From the NCBI RefSeq assembly GCF_003121295.1, contig NZ_PHNC01000031.1:1552439-1616438 (forward strand): a stretch of 64,000 bases of DNA, read 5' to 3'. Shown piece after piece: positions 8,213-17,359 of this stretch. Numbering within the stretch: position 1 is the first letter of the stretch; every line of letters starts with the position of its first letter. Position numbers and translations under genes: made by a program. The notes below the pieces were generated by a model. The model was not told the DNA's origin. It did not search any database and worked only from the letters and a program-made list of their open reading frames with translations. Source of the stretch: Streptomyces orinoci. Lineage in GTDB: Bacteria > Actinomycetota > Actinomycetes > Streptomycetales > Streptomycetaceae.

Positions 8213-8357
8213 CCGGCAAGCGCCAAAATCCGTTCACCCCACCGTGTGAATTCGGTATTGATTCGCTAACAGACGGCAACTTTGGCGTGTGAGAGGCAGT
8301 CAGTTCTTTGGATCCACTTCCACCCGCATCCATCTCGCAGCACTCCCGGGAGCGCAT

Positions 8358-8702
8358 ATGCACATCAGGGGCGATCACGCCGAGCTGGTCGTCGGGGGGC
8401 GCCTCGACGTCCGTAATGCGGCGGACGCCCGTACGGTCCTGCACTCCGCTCTGGACGCCGGCCGCGGCGATCTGGTCCTGGACCTGACCGAGCTGGACTC
8501 CTGGGACGCCACCGGACTGGGCGTCATCATGGGCGCCCACCGCCGGGCCGGGCGCACCGGCCGGCGGCTGGTGCTGCGCGGGGTGCCGGACCGGATGCAG
8601 CGGGTGCTGGTGGCCACCCGGCTGCACCGCATTCTCGCCATCGAGGAGGGCTCCCCCCAGAGCCCCTCGGCCGCCCGGCCCGCGTGCAAGCGGGCCGGAT
8701 GA
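8358..8702 (+). CDS. STAS-domain protein (anti-anti-sigma-like)
   Basis: A single STAS domain of 114 residues, the fold used by anti-anti-sigma factors to bind anti-sigma kinases. The conserved Asp-Ser stretch LDLTELDSWDATGLGVIMGAHR holds the usual phosphorylation region, though the common Ser-Ser pair reads DAT here, so a Thr would be the acceptor. ATG at 8358 fits with GGGAG at 8347-8351 and the usual N-terminus MHIRGDHAELVVGGRLD; an upstream GTG at 8289 is less likely. The partner kinase is not in the window. Confidence 0.85.
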   Translation: MHIRGDHAELVVGGRLDVRNAADARTVLHSALDAGRGDLVLDLTELDSWDATGLGVIMGAHRRAGRTGRRLVLRGVPDRMQRVLVATRLHRILAIEEGSPQSPSAARPACKRAG

Positions 8703-8912
8703 GCCGGTCGTTTCACCAGGTGCCCCGATTCCTCATCGGATCGTGACGTCCGGGGGGCCACGGCACCCTTCGCTTCGGCGATACTGTCCCACGGTCTGTT
8801 CGGTTTCCCGTCGCAACGCAAGCCCACGACGGGCGCCGGACCGGAGGTCGTAAAGAGCGCGGACAGGCCGTGAGGGCATGACGGTACGCCACGCGACTTG
8901 GGGGCTTTGACC

Positions 8913-11411
8913 ATGGACCCGACCAACTACGACCCGGTGCCCGGGGATTCGGGCGACATCCGCGGTGACACCGGCGCGGAAGCGGCGGCGGCCGAGGAGG
9001 CCCCGGCCCGCGGCCCCGCCCAGGCCCGGGTGGTCCGGCTGGTCGCCGGGGACTATCTGCTGACCGTCAACCCGGTGGACGGCAGCGAGATAGAGCCCTG
9101 CCCGCCGGGTGAACTGCCCGCCCGTCCCGAGCGCCATGACGCCGCCGAACGCGCCGAGTTGCGGCGGGCGGCCGCACCGCCGCCGCCCGCCCGCCCGGCC
9201 GGTCCCCAACTGCCTTTGGTGGGACGGTCCCAGGAGCGCGAGCGGCTGGGCCGACTGCTCTCCCGCGGGCGTTCGGTGCGGCTGACCGGCCCGGCCGGCT
9301 CCGGGCGCACCGCGCTGCTGGACGCCCTCGCCGAGGACTGCGCCACCCTGGCACCGGACGGCGTGGTGCGGCTCTGCGGCCACCAGCGTTCGGTCACCGA
9401 GCTGCTGCACGAGCTGTTCACGGCCGTCCACCACGCCCCGCTGTACCGCCCGGACCGGGCCGAACTCCTGGCCCACGTAAGGGAGATCGGCGCCGTGGTG
9501 GTGCTGGACGACCTGGAGTTCGGCGGCGCCCAGCTGGACGAGCTGCTGGACGCCACCCCCGAGTGCGCCTGGCTGCTGGCGGCCACTCCCGAGGTCGCCG
9601 CCCCCTCCGCCGACTCCCATCTGGAAGAGGTCTTCCTCTCCGGGCTGGACCGCACCGACTGCCTGGAGCTGCTGGAGGCCGCGGTCGGCCGGGCGCTCAC
9701 CGACCAGGAGGCCGACTGGGCGGCGGATGTCTGGTTCGACTCCGAGGGGCTGCCGCTGCGGGTGGTCCAGGCGGGAGCGCTGCTGCGGCTGGGCGCCGCG
9801 GTGGACGGCGAACAGCGGCCGCCGGTACGGGAACTGGCCGTGGAGCTGGCCGGCCGGCTGTCCGAACAGGCCCGGGAGGCGCTGCGGTTCGCCCTGGCGC
9901 TGGGCGGCGAACTGCCGCACCAGGCGCAGCTGCCCGCGCTGGTGGGCGACACCCACGCGGACGCGGCGGCCGGCGAGCTGGCGTCCGCCGGGCTGGTCAC
10001 GGCCGCGGGCGCGCGCTACCGGCTGGCGCCCGGGGTGGCGGAGGAGCTCATCGCGAACGGGCGGGGTGAGTACGGAACGGACGCGGGCGCGGACTCGGGC
10101 TCGGACTCGCGCTCGGGGGAGCGGGTGCTCTCCGCCGCCCAGCACTACTCCTGGTGGGCCGGGCACCCCTCGGTCGCCCCCGAGCGGATCGCCGCCGAGG
10201 CGGACGCCGTGCTGGCCGTACTGGCCGCGCTGGTGGCCGGCGGGCGGCCGGGGCAGCCGTCGGCGGCGGTGCTGCTGGCCCGTACCGCGGCACCGGCGTT
10301 CGCCGCCGCCCTGCACTGGGGCGCCTGGGAGCGCGCCCTGCGCCATGGCCAGCAGGCCGCGCGGGTGGCCGGTGAGGTGGGCGAAGAGGCGTACTTCCAC
10401 CATGAGTTGGGCGTACTGGCGCTGTGCACCGGCCAGGTGGAACGGGCCCGCGCCGAGCTGGAGACCTCGGTGGGGATGCGGGGGGCGCTGGCCGACAAGC
10501 GCGGCGCGGTGGCCGGGCGCCGGGCCCTGGCCCTGGTGGAGGACCGGTCCCGGCAGGCGCGGGGCGCTGGGGCGGGTACACCGTCCGGGGTTTCCGGGGC
10601 GGGCGTGAAGCCCGGTGCGCTTCCTGGGTCCGCCGGGCCGCGTTCGGTGCGTCCTGGGGTGGTGCCTCCTTCGGCGGTGCCTCCTGCGGTGGCGCCTCCC
10701 GCGGTGGTGCCTCCTTCGGTGCCGCCGGTTCGGCCTGCCGATGACGCCACCACGGCGATCATCAGCCGGGTGTCGGCGGTGCCGGGTCCGTCGGCCCGTC
10801 CTTCCGGTGTGGCCGGTGTGGCTGGTACGGCCCGTTCCGCGCAGGGTGCGGCGGCGCCGCAGGGCTGGGCCAAGAAGCTGATGGCGGGAGGCAACCGGCG
10901 CAATCTGACGGCCGCGGGGGCCGGAGTGCTGTTCGCCGCGGTGCTGGGCACGGTGGTGACCATCGGGGCGACCTCCGGCAAGCACGGGGACGACGGCGGT
11001 CCGGCGGACCGGGTCAGCCCGCGCCAGTCGGCGTCCCAGCAGGATGACAACGGTGGGATGAGCGCGGACCAGCCGGTGACGGGGGAGAGCGGACGGCCGC
11101 CGGTGCCCGGCCTGCCGGGCCGTCCCGGCCACAGTGCCGGGCCCGGCGCAGAGCCGTCCGCGTCGCATGGGGCGACCGGAGGGCCCGCGCCGTCCACGCC
11201 GGGGCAGAGCGGGGCGCCGGTTACGCACTCGCCTCAGCCGTCGGATACGGAAACGGGGGAGCCGACGCATACGGGGTCGCCGTCGCCGACGGACAAGCCT
11301 TCGCCGTCGAAGACGGCTGACCCGGGGCCGACGGGTAAGCCGTCAACGCCGGGGCCGAGTCCGGTTACCCAGTCGGCCAGCGTGTCGGCGCCGTCCAAGA
11401 CGAAGGGGTAA
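8913..11411 (+). CDS. Large STAND-like ATPase with transmembrane anchor and Ser/Pro-rich tail
   Basis: The 832-residue protein has an ATPase region with P-loop GPAGSGRTALLDAL (about residues 128-141), a Walker-B-like AVVVLDDLEFGG and a winged-helix/TPR-like middle (about 280-550). A linker of Pro/Val repeats (VPPSAVPPAVAPPAVVPPSV) follows, then one membrane helix (about 663-685, LTAAGAGVLFAAVLGTVVTIGA) and a Ser/Pro/Thr-rich tail of about 140 residues that should lie outside the cell. The start is ATG at 8913. The layout suggests a signalling ATPase that reports across the membrane, but no partner is evident and I do not recognise a named relative. Confidence 0.78.
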   Translation: MDPTNYDPVPGDSGDIRGDTGAEAAAAEEAPARGPAQARVVRLVAGDYLLTVNPVDGSEIEPCPPGELPARPERHDAAERAELRRAAAPPPPARPAGPQLPLVGRSQERERLGRLLSRGRSVRLTGPAGSGRTALLDALAEDCATLAPDGVVRLCGHQRSVTELLHELFTAVHHAPLYRPDRAELLAHVREIGAVVVLDDLEFGGAQLDELLDATPECAWLLAATPEVAAPSADSHLEEVFLSGLDRTDCLELLEAAVGRALTDQEADWAADVWFDSEGLPLRVVQAGALLRLGAAVDGEQRPPVRELAVELAGRLSEQAREALRFALALGGELPHQAQLPALVGDTHADAAAGELASAGLVTAAGARYRLAPGVAEELIANGRGEYGTDAGADSGSDSRSGERVLSAAQHYSWWAGHPSVAPERIAAEADAVLAVLAALVAGGRPGQPSAAVLLARTAAPAFAAALHWGAWERALRHGQQAARVAGEVGEEAYFHHELGVLALCTGQVERARAELETSVGMRGALADKRGAVAGRRALALVEDRSRQARGAGAGTPSGVSGAGVKPGALPGSAGPRSVRPGVVPPSAVPPAVAPPAVVPPSVPPVRPADDATTAIISRVSAVPGPSARPSGVAGVAGTARSAQGAAAPQGWAKKLMAGGNRRNLTAAGAGVLFAAVLGTVVTIGATSGKHGDDGGPADRVSPRQSASQQDDNGGMSADQPVTGESGRPPVPGLPGRPGHSAGPGAEPSASHGATGGPAPSTPGQSGAPVTHSPQPSDTETGEPTHTGSPSPTDKPSPSKTADPGPTGKPSTPGPSPVTQSASVSAPSKTKG

Positions 11412-11437
11412 GGGTTCGCAGCCCGGTGCGGGGTCTG

Positions 11438-11580
11438 CGGCTGGCCGCGGGGGTTCCCCGCGCCCCTGGCAGGGCGCACCCGGCGACGAAACGGTGTCTG
11501 CCGACGGCCCTGGTCGTTCGGCTGCGGGCCGCGTGTGGCTGGTCGCGCAGTTCCCCGCGCCCCTAAGGGGGCGCGGGTAC
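11438..11580. repeat. Interspersed GC-rich repeats (two adjacent copies)
   Basis: Two neighbouring copies of the repeat family seen at 4,589 lie between convergent genes: a partial one (about 11,438-11,490) and a fuller one (about 11,517-11,580, GTGGCTGGTCGCGCAG, then TTCCCCGCGCCCCTAAGG). They may act together as a terminator. Confidence 0.55.
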
Positions 11581-11603
11581 CCGAGGGGTGACCCTCTGGG
11601 GGG

Positions 11604-12266
11604 TCAGAAGAGGCGGAGCTTGTCGTCTTCGATGCCGCGCATCGCGTTGTAGTCGAGGACTACGCAGCCGATGCCGCGGTCGGTGGCGAGGACCCGCGCC
11701 TGCGGCTTGATCTCCTGGGCGGCGAAGATGCCGCGCACCGGCGCCAGATGGGGGTCGCGGTTGAGCAACTCCAGGTAACGGGTGAGCTGTTCGACCCCAT
11801 CGATCTCACCGCGCCGCTTGAGCTCCACCGCCACCGTCTGCCCGTCCGCGTCCCGGCACAGGATGTCCACCGGGCCGATGGCGGTGGGGTACTCGCGGCG
11901 GATGAGGGTGTAGCCCTCGCCAAGGGTCTCGATGCGGTCCGCCAGCAGCTCCTGAAGGTGCGCTTCCACGCCGTCCTTGATGAGGCCCGGATCGACGCCC
12001 AGCTCGTGCGAGGAGTCATGGAGGACTTCCTCCATGGTGATGATGAGTTTCTCGCCCGCCTTGTTGATCACCGTCCACACCCCGTTGTCGCCCTCCTTGA
12101 GCGTGCAGGGCGGCGACATCCAGTTGAGGGGCTTGTAGGCCCGGTCATCCGCGTGGATGCTGACGCTTCCGTCGGCCTTGACGAGGATCAGGCGGGGGGC
12201 GGAGGGCAGGTGGGCGGTGAGCCGGCCGGCGTAGTCCACGGAGCAGCGGGCAATGACGAGACGCAT
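11604..12266 (-). CDS. nucS: Mismatch-specific endonuclease NucS
   Basis: The 220-residue NucS/EndoMS nuclease cuts both strands at mismatched bases and provides mismatch repair in actinobacteria, which lack MutS and MutL. The N-terminal DNA-binding half (MRLVIARCSVDYAGRL, NWMSPPC) and the C-terminal nuclease half are both visible. The nuclease core is of the PD-(D/E)XK type: GPVDILCRD, then TVAVELKRRG, with the Asp, Glu and Lys in place. The final residues KLRLF look like a sliding-clamp-binding peptide, as reported for actinobacterial NucS. ATG at 12266 is the natural start. The gene is convergent with the ATPase gene at 8,913. Confidence 0.95.
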   Translation of the reverse strand: MRLVIARCSVDYAGRLTAHLPSAPRLILVKADGSVSIHADDRAYKPLNWMSPPCTLKEGDNGVWTVINKAGEKLIITMEEVLHDSSHELGVDPGLIKDGVEAHLQELLADRIETLGEGYTLIRREYPTAIGPVDILCRDADGQTVAVELKRRGEIDGVEQLTRYLELLNRDPHLAPVRGIFAAQEIKPQARVLATDRGIGCVVLDYNAMRGIEDDKLRLF

Positions 12267-12475
12267 GGTGAGCCACGCTACTCGACGACCCCTGCTCCAC
12301 GCGATTCGCCCTGGATGGGCCCCTTCGCCGTTGGCCAGTTGTATGTGCGTTCTCCTGGTGGGGCCGCAGTGGCCGGATTACCGTTGAAGCGGGCGGTCGC
12401 CGTACGGGCACAGGGCGTCGTCGTCCGCTCGCCCATCCCTGAGACCCCGTACGCGGGGTCGCGAGAGGAGAACCC

Positions 12476-12868
12476 ATGTCGCTCGACGTCTCACCGGCCC
12501 TCCTGGCACAGGCCGAGCGAGGCGAGGTCGATGAAGCGGAGTTCATCGACTGCGTCCGGAACTCCCTGCCTTATGCATGGGAGATGATCAGCTCCCTGGT
12601 GGCCCAGCTCAGGGTTGACGGTGGAACGTTCGCCGACAACCGGACGCCGCCGCCGGACGAGCAGGCGCGCGGCCAGTTGCTGCGGGCCATGGCGAGTGAC
12701 GCGATTCGCGGTGCGCTGCAACGGCACTTCGGGGTCCGGCTGGCGTTCCAGAACTGCCACCGGGTCGCGGTGTTCCCCCTGGATGCCTCGGCGGACGAGC
12801 GCCTGGCCCGATTCACCTCGATCCGGGGCCAGTTGCTCAATCAGTCGCCGGAGCTTCGCGACTGCTGA
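12476..12868 (+). CDS. SCO5389-family conserved protein
   Basis: A 130-residue soluble protein conserved next to nucS in Streptomyces, named after S. coelicolor SCO5389. It has no signal peptide or membrane segment, is acidic in the N-terminal part (LAQAERGEVDEAEFIDCVRNSLP), and has a central helical region. ATG at 12476 follows a strong GAGAGGAGAA ribosome site. The function is unknown. It is divergent from nucS. Confidence 0.8.
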   Translation: MSLDVSPALLAQAERGEVDEAEFIDCVRNSLPYAWEMISSLVAQLRVDGGTFADNRTPPPDEQARGQLLRAMASDAIRGALQRHFGVRLAFQNCHRVAVFPLDASADERLARFTSIRGQLLNQSPELRDC

Positions 12869-12925
12869 CGCGGCGCCGCTGCCGCTCCGGGCGAGGGGCG
12901 CATCCCGCGGAGTGGTGTAGTGGTG

Positions 12926-13018
12926 CGGGTACGCCACTCCGCGCCGGGAGCGAGGCGCCGGCCGGCTCCGGACGGCGTTCGCCACCCGGGGGGCGGCCGT
13001 ACCGGAGTGGCGCACCCG
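12926..13018. terminator. Long inverted repeat between convergent genes
   Basis: CGGGTACGCCACTCCG at 12926-12941 pairs with CGGAGTGGCGCACCCG at 13003-13018, 15 of 16 positions, around a 61-base GC-rich centre with its own small palindromes. It lies between two convergent genes and probably ends both transcripts. Confidence 0.4.
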
Positions 13019-13106
13019 GACACCTGCACCGCACCGCACGGGAGCGGCAGCGCCCCGGATTCCTGTGACCGGGGGCGCTCAAGGAGGCAAAAGGCCAGGG
13101 GAACGC

Positions 13107-14141
13107 TCAGGGCAGGAGGGGCAGCAGGGGCAGCACCTCGGCCCCCAGCCGGCGCAGGTTCTCCTCGGTCCCGGCGAGGTCGCCGCAGCCCTCGGCGAGC
13201 AGCGCGAAGCGCCTGATGCCGGTGCGCTCGGCGGTGGCCGCCAGACGGTCGGCGCACAGCCGCGGCGGGCCGACCGCGTGCAGCTCGCACAGCAACTCCG
13301 TGTAGGCGTAGGGGTCACGCATCCGCCGTACCCGGCCGTCCACCGTCACATGGGCGCCCAGCCCCTGCTGGAGCCAGCCGGGCATCGCCTTCTTCAGGGT
13401 CTCCGCCGCTTCCGCGCGCCGGTCGGCGATCTGCAGCACCCCGGCCGAGACATGCCCGGCCGCCGCCACCTGATCCGGTGAACTCCCCGCCTCCAGCGCG
13501 CACTTGCGCCAAAGCGCGATCATCTCCGCCTTCTCCTGGTCACCGCTGTGCATGCCCAGCAGCATGGGCAGCCCGTGCCGGGCGGCCAGCCGTACGCTGG
13601 CAGGCGAGGTGCAGGCGACTATCACCGGCGGGCCGGGATGGTCCAGCAGCTCGTCGGGCCGGGGGACCACCGGCACCTCGCGGAAGGAGAACCGTTCCCC
13701 CGCGGCGCTCACCCTGGGCCGGCGCAGCCAGCGCATCAGCAGGTCCAGGGATTCGGGGAAGTCGCTCTCGTACGCCGCCAGGCCGGAGTTGAACACCTCC
13801 AGGTCCACCCAGGGGCCGCCGCGGCCCACGCCCAGGGTGAACCTGCCGCCCGAGGTGAGGTGCAGCAGGGCGGTCTGCTCGCCCAGGGCGACGGGGTGGG
13901 TGGTGGGCAGCACGCTGACCGCGGTGCCCACCCCGATCCGCCGGGTGCGGCCCAGCAGCAGGGCGGCCAGGGTGACCGCGGACGGGCAGACGCCATAGGG
14001 GACAAAATGGTGCTCGGCCACCCAGACCGCGTCCAGCCCGGCCTCCTCGGCGACCTCGGCCGACCGTACGGCCCGGTAGAGAGCCTCCCCATGGCCCTGG
14101 CCCGGGAACTGGGCGGCCAGGACGAATGCTCCAACGCGCAT
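13107..14141 (-). CDS. LLM-class flavin-dependent oxidoreductase
   Basis: The 344-residue protein belongs to the luciferase-like monooxygenase family, which uses FMN or F420. Family features are AEEAGLDAVWVAEHHF (about 30-45), TRRIGVGTAVSVLPTTHPVALGEQ and the LTSGGRFTLGVGRGGP loop that contacts the cofactor. ATG at 14141 has an AGGAGG ribosome site. The substrate cannot be told from sequence. It stands alone, divergent from the small zinc-ribbon-like gene at 14,339. Confidence 0.88.
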   Translation of the reverse strand: MRVGAFVLAAQFPGQGHGEALYRAVRSAEVAEEAGLDAVWVAEHHFVPYGVCPSAVTLAALLLGRTRRIGVGTAVSVLPTTHPVALGEQTALLHLTSGGRFTLGVGRGGPWVDLEVFNSGLAAYESDFPESLDLLMRWLRRPRVSAAGERFSFREVPVVPRPDELLDHPGPPVIVACTSPASVRLAARHGLPMLLGMHSGDQEKAEMIALWRKCALEAGSSPDQVAAAGHVSAGVLQIADRRAEAAETLKKAMPGWLQQGLGAHVTVDGRVRRMRDPYAYTELLCELHAVGPPRLCADRLAATAERTGIRRFALLAEGCGDLAGTEENLRRLGAEVLPLLPLLP

Positions 14142-14338
14142 CGCTTGTGTGCCTCCTAGCGACGGACTGGCGATCGAATCGCCGTCCCGGAGGCAATAAC
14201 GGCCGACGCGGGCCCGAAGGTACGGCCCTCCGGCAGGTTTTCATGATGATCGTCAGAGCGCGGTCGGCGTCCCGGGGTGGTGACGGGGACGCGTACGCTG
14301 GTCACAGGCCGTAGCTCCCCAGAACTCCGAGGTGCCCC

Positions 14339-14674
14339 GTGTCCCCGCGCCGAAACCGCCCGCGAGGCGGCGCCGAAAGGCGAGCCGAGATCCCGCCCGA
14401 GCGCGAGGGGGGTGACCGCTACGGACTGGAGCGCACCGAGAGCTGGCAGGGCGAGGAGTGGTCGGTGCGGATGATCGGCGGCGGGGCGGCCGCCAAGCAC
14501 TACCGGTGCCCGGGCTGTGACCAGGAAATCCCGCCCGGGGTCCCGCACTTGGTGGCGTGGCCCCAGTACGGGGCCGGGGTCGAGGAGCGGCGGCACTGGC
14601 ACAAGTCGTGCTGGAACGCGCGGGACCGCCGGAGCGCGAGGCTCCAGCGGTCCCGTAACGCGCCGCGCTATTAG
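14339..14674 (+). CDS. Small conserved protein with zinc-ribbon-like motif
   Basis: A 111-residue basic protein with possible zinc ligands: YRCPGCDQEI near residues 55-64, and HWHKSCW near 86-92. Both ends are Arg-rich. GTG at 14339 follows a GAGG ribosome site; a TACGCT -10-like box lies at 14294-14299. The pattern suggests binding of zinc and perhaps nucleic acid, but the function is unknown. Confidence 0.65.
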   Translation: MSPRRNRPRGGAERRAEIPPEREGGDRYGLERTESWQGEEWSVRMIGGGAAAKHYRCPGCDQEIPPGVPHLVAWPQYGAGVEERRHWHKSCWNARDRRSARLQRSRNAPRY

Positions 14675-14721
14675 GTGAGTTGGGTTGTGTTGGGCTGTAC
14701 GGGGCCCCTCGCGGGGCGCGG

Positions 14722-15582
14722 TCAGGCGTCGCGGCGGCTCATCAGCGCATGGGCGCCGGCCAGCGAGGCGGCGGTGAGGACGGCCGCGATCAGCAGCGAG
14801 ATCCCGGCCCCCGGGCCGCCCGGACCGTTGGCGGCCGGGTAGAAGCCGCTCAGCTGGGCCGGGACCGAGTACTCCACCAGCTTGGCGGCCAGGCTCCGGA
14901 AGGAGCCCAGGAACATCGCCAGGATCAGCGGCAGCAGCACCAGGCCCAGTACGGTGCTGATCGCTCCCGCGGAGTGCCGCAGCATGCCGCCGATGCCGAG
15001 GGCCAGCAGGCCCAGCAGGGAGAGGTAGAGGCTGACGCCGGCCGTCGCCCGCAGCCAGTCCATGGCGGTGTCCCGGTAGTCGGTGTGCCCGCCCAGCGCC
15101 GCCTGGTCGATCAGGGCCACCAGGGTGTTGGCGACCAGGGTGGTCACAAAGGTGAGCGCGAAATAGACGATCGCCTTGGCGGCCAGCACCCGGGTGCGGC
15201 TGGGGCAGGCGGTGAGCGTGGTGCGGATCAGGCCGGTGCCGTACTCCGAGGAGAGCGTCAGCACACCCAGGGTGAGCACCGGCAGCATGCCGAGCAGCAC
15301 CCCGATGAAGCCGAGGTCCAGGGCGCTGGACGTCCGGTCGGCCGTCCCGGAGGCGCGGGCGGCCAGTACCACGGCGACCAGGGTGCCGACGCCGATGACG
15401 ACCACCAGCATCACGCCCAGCGTCCACATGGTGGAGCGCAGCGAACGGATCTTGGTCCACTCGGCCTTGACCGCGTCGCCGAGGGTCGCCTCGCGCACCG
15501 GGATGGGCGACACATAGCCATCCGGGCCGGCGGTGCCGGGCCAGTAGGGCTGCTGCTGGGGCATCGGGGTCGGGGCGGTCAT
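14722..15582 (-). CDS. ABC-2 type transporter permease
   Basis: A 286-residue ABC-2 permease. About 40 cytoplasmic residues lead to the KAEWTKIRSLRSTMWTL motif shared by this permease type, then six hydrophobic segments (starting near LGVMLVVVIGVGTLV and ending AAVLTAASLAGAHALM). The final SRRDA is shared with its paralogue at 17,360. The start ATG (15582) overlaps the stop of the ATPase gene by four bases (ATGA), which indicates coupled translation. The exported substrate is unknown. Confidence 0.9.
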   Translation of the reverse strand: MTAPTPMPQQQPYWPGTAGPDGYVSPIPVREATLGDAVKAEWTKIRSLRSTMWTLGVMLVVVIGVGTLVAVVLAARASGTADRTSSALDLGFIGVLLGMLPVLTLGVLTLSSEYGTGLIRTTLTACPSRTRVLAAKAIVYFALTFVTTLVANTLVALIDQAALGGHTDYRDTAMDWLRATAGVSLYLSLLGLLALGIGGMLRHSAGAISTVLGLVLLPLILAMFLGSFRSLAAKLVEYSVPAQLSGFYPAANGPGGPGAGISLLIAAVLTAASLAGAHALMSRRDA

Positions 15583-17105
15583 CGGGCGTCGTCCTCGCTG
15601 TGGCGCCGCGCGGCGGCGGTCCCGGCCGGGGCGGTGTCGGTGGTGGGCGGCTGTTGCGGTGGTGCGACCGGGGCGGATGCGCTGGGCTGGGCAGGCGCGG
15701 CCGCCGTGGCGGGTGCCTGTGGTGTGGCGGCCGTGGACGGGGCTGCTCCGGCGGGCATCGGCACGCTCCGGGGCGCCTGGCCCGGCGCGGGTGGTGCGGC
15801 GGGTGGTGCGGGTGCGTCCTGCGGCGCGGCGGGGGCGGATGCGCTGGGCTGGGCAGGCGCGGCCGCCGTGGCGGGTGCCTGTGGTGTGGCGGCCGTGGAC
15901 GGGGCCGGTCCGGCGGGCATCGGCACGCTCCGGGGTGCGGCTGCGCCCCGCCCGGCGGCGGCGTCCGCCGGCGTGTGGGCGCTGTGGGGGGCCGCGAAGG
16001 GGGACGGGGCCGTGGGCGCGTACCCGGCTCCGGGGGCGGCGGGCGCCGTACCCGCCGGCGGCGCCGGCTGCTGGGCGTAAGGGTTGGGCAGCTCGCCCGG
16101 CAGGACCGGGTAGACCTCGCCCGGCCCGCCCGGCGGCGGTGTGCCCCAGCCGGGCGCGGCCGGCTGCTGGTAGCCGGCGCGCGGGTCCGCCGTGGAGCGG
16201 TAGTCCACCGCGGCCTGGGTCATCCGCATATATGCCTCTTCCAGCGAGGCCTGGTGCGGGGAGAGCTCCCACAGGCGGATGCCCGCCCCATGGGCGAGAT
16301 CGCTGATCCGTGGCAGTGGCAGGCCGGTGACGCGCAGCGCCCCGTCCGGCTCCGGCAGCACCTGGCCGCCCGCCTCCACCACCGTCGCGGTGAGCTTTTC
16401 CCGGGCCTGGGGCTCCCCGTCGGGCGTACGAACCCGGGCGAACCCGGCGGAGTTGGCCGCGATGAAGTCCGGCACGCTCATGTCGGCGAGCAGCTGCCCC
16501 CGGCCGATGACGATCAAGTGCTCGGCGGTCAGCGCCATCTCGCTCATCAGATGCGAGGAGACAAAGACCGTACGGCCCTCCGCCGCCAGCCGCTTCATCA
16601 GGTTGCGGACCCAGAGGATGCCCTCCGGGTCCAGCCCGTTGACCGGCTCGTCGAAGAGCAGCACCTGGGGGTCGCCGAGCAGCGCGGCGGCGATGCCCAG
16701 CCGCTGCCCCATGCCCAGCGAGAAGCCCTTGGAACGCTTGCGGGCCACTTGGCGCAGGCCCACCACATCCAGCACCTCGTCCACCCGGCGGGCCGGGATG
16801 CCGGAGTGCTGGGCCAGGGACAGCAGGTGGTGGTACGCGCTGCGGCCGCCGTGCACGGCCTTGGCGTCCAGCAGGGCGCCGACCCGGCGGGGGGCGTTGG
16901 GCAGCTGCCGGTAGGGCAGCCCGCCGATGGTGACCCGGCCGGAGGTGGGCACGTCCAGGCCCAGGATCATGCGCATGGTGGTGGACTTGCCGGAGCCGTT
17001 GGGCCCCAGGAAGCCGGTGACCATACCCGGTCTGACCTGGAAGGTCAGATTGTGTACGGCCGTCTTGGCGCCATAGCGCTTGGTCAGGCCGACTGCCTCG
17101 ATCAT
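15579..17105 (-). CDS. ABC transporter ATPase with long Pro/Ala-rich tail
   Basis: The 508-residue ATPase of an ABC-2 exporter. Residues 1 to about 310 form the normal subunit: Walker A GPNGSGKST, signature SLGMGQRLGIA, Walker B VLLFDEP and the switch His in VFVSSHL. The remaining ~195 residues are a low-complexity Pro/Ala/Gln tail not found in the paralogue at 18,134 (321 residues). That tail holds a direct repeat of about 35 residues (RSVPMPAG...PSASAP) 54 residues apart. ATG at 17105 starts right at the MIEAVGLTKRYG motif. It is coupled to the permease gene by a four-base overlap. Confidence 0.9.
   Translation of the reverse strand: MIEAVGLTKRYGAKTAVHNLTFQVRPGMVTGFLGPNGSGKSTTMRMILGLDVPTSGRVTIGGLPYRQLPNAPRRVGALLDAKAVHGGRSAYHHLLSLAQHSGIPARRVDEVLDVVGLRQVARKRSKGFSLGMGQRLGIAAALLGDPQVLLFDEPVNGLDPEGILWVRNLMKRLAAEGRTVFVSSHLMSEMALTAEHLIVIGRGQLLADMSVPDFIAANSAGFARVRTPDGEPQAREKLTATVVEAGGQVLPEPDGALRVTGLPLPRISDLAHGAGIRLWELSPHQASLEEAYMRMTQAAVDYRSTADPRAGYQQPAAPGWGTPPPGGPGEVYPVLPGELPNPYAQQPAPPAGTAPAAPGAGYAPTAPSPFAAPHSAHTPADAAAGRGAAAPRSVPMPAGPAPSTAATPQAPATAAAPAQPSASAPAAPQDAPAPPAAPPAPGQAPRSVPMPAGAAPSTAATPQAPATAAAPAQPSASAPVAPPQQPPTTDTAPAGTAAARRHSEDDAR
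15670..15935. repeat. 104-bp tandem-type duplication inside the ABC ATPase gene
   Basis: Bases 15670-15773 and 15832-15935 are nearly identical (three differences seen, where GGGGCTGCTCCGG changes to GGGGCCGGTCCGG). The period is 162 bases, which keeps the reading frame and adds 54 residues to the Pro/Ala tail. Confidence 0.8.
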
Positions 17106-17218
17106 GCTCCGCCCCTCGCCGGTGGTCGGGGCCATTGCGCCTTGTGGGATGCCCCCTTTCGGGTAAAGAGGATAACGAGCGGCTGACGGGTTCCCGCTGT
17201 CGCCGAAATGCCGCCCGC

Positions 17219-17262
17219 AGGCCCGTAAGGGGCGCGGGGAACTGCGCGACCGGCCACAGACG
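17219..17262. repeat. Interspersed GC-rich repeat (inverted copy)
   Basis: GCCCGTAAGGGGCGCGGGGA, then ACTGCGCGACCGGCCAC is the reverse of the copy at 4,589. It lies in the 254-base gap between the two ABC transporter units and could end the transcript of the second unit (17,360-19,099). Confidence 0.55.
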
Positions 17263-17359
17263 GCCGGCACATGACAAGCAGCGGCCGCCCCCGGCGAAGC
17301 CGACCGCACCCGCCGAAGGCGACCGCACCCGGCGACGGCACGGAGCCGTCAGACAACCC

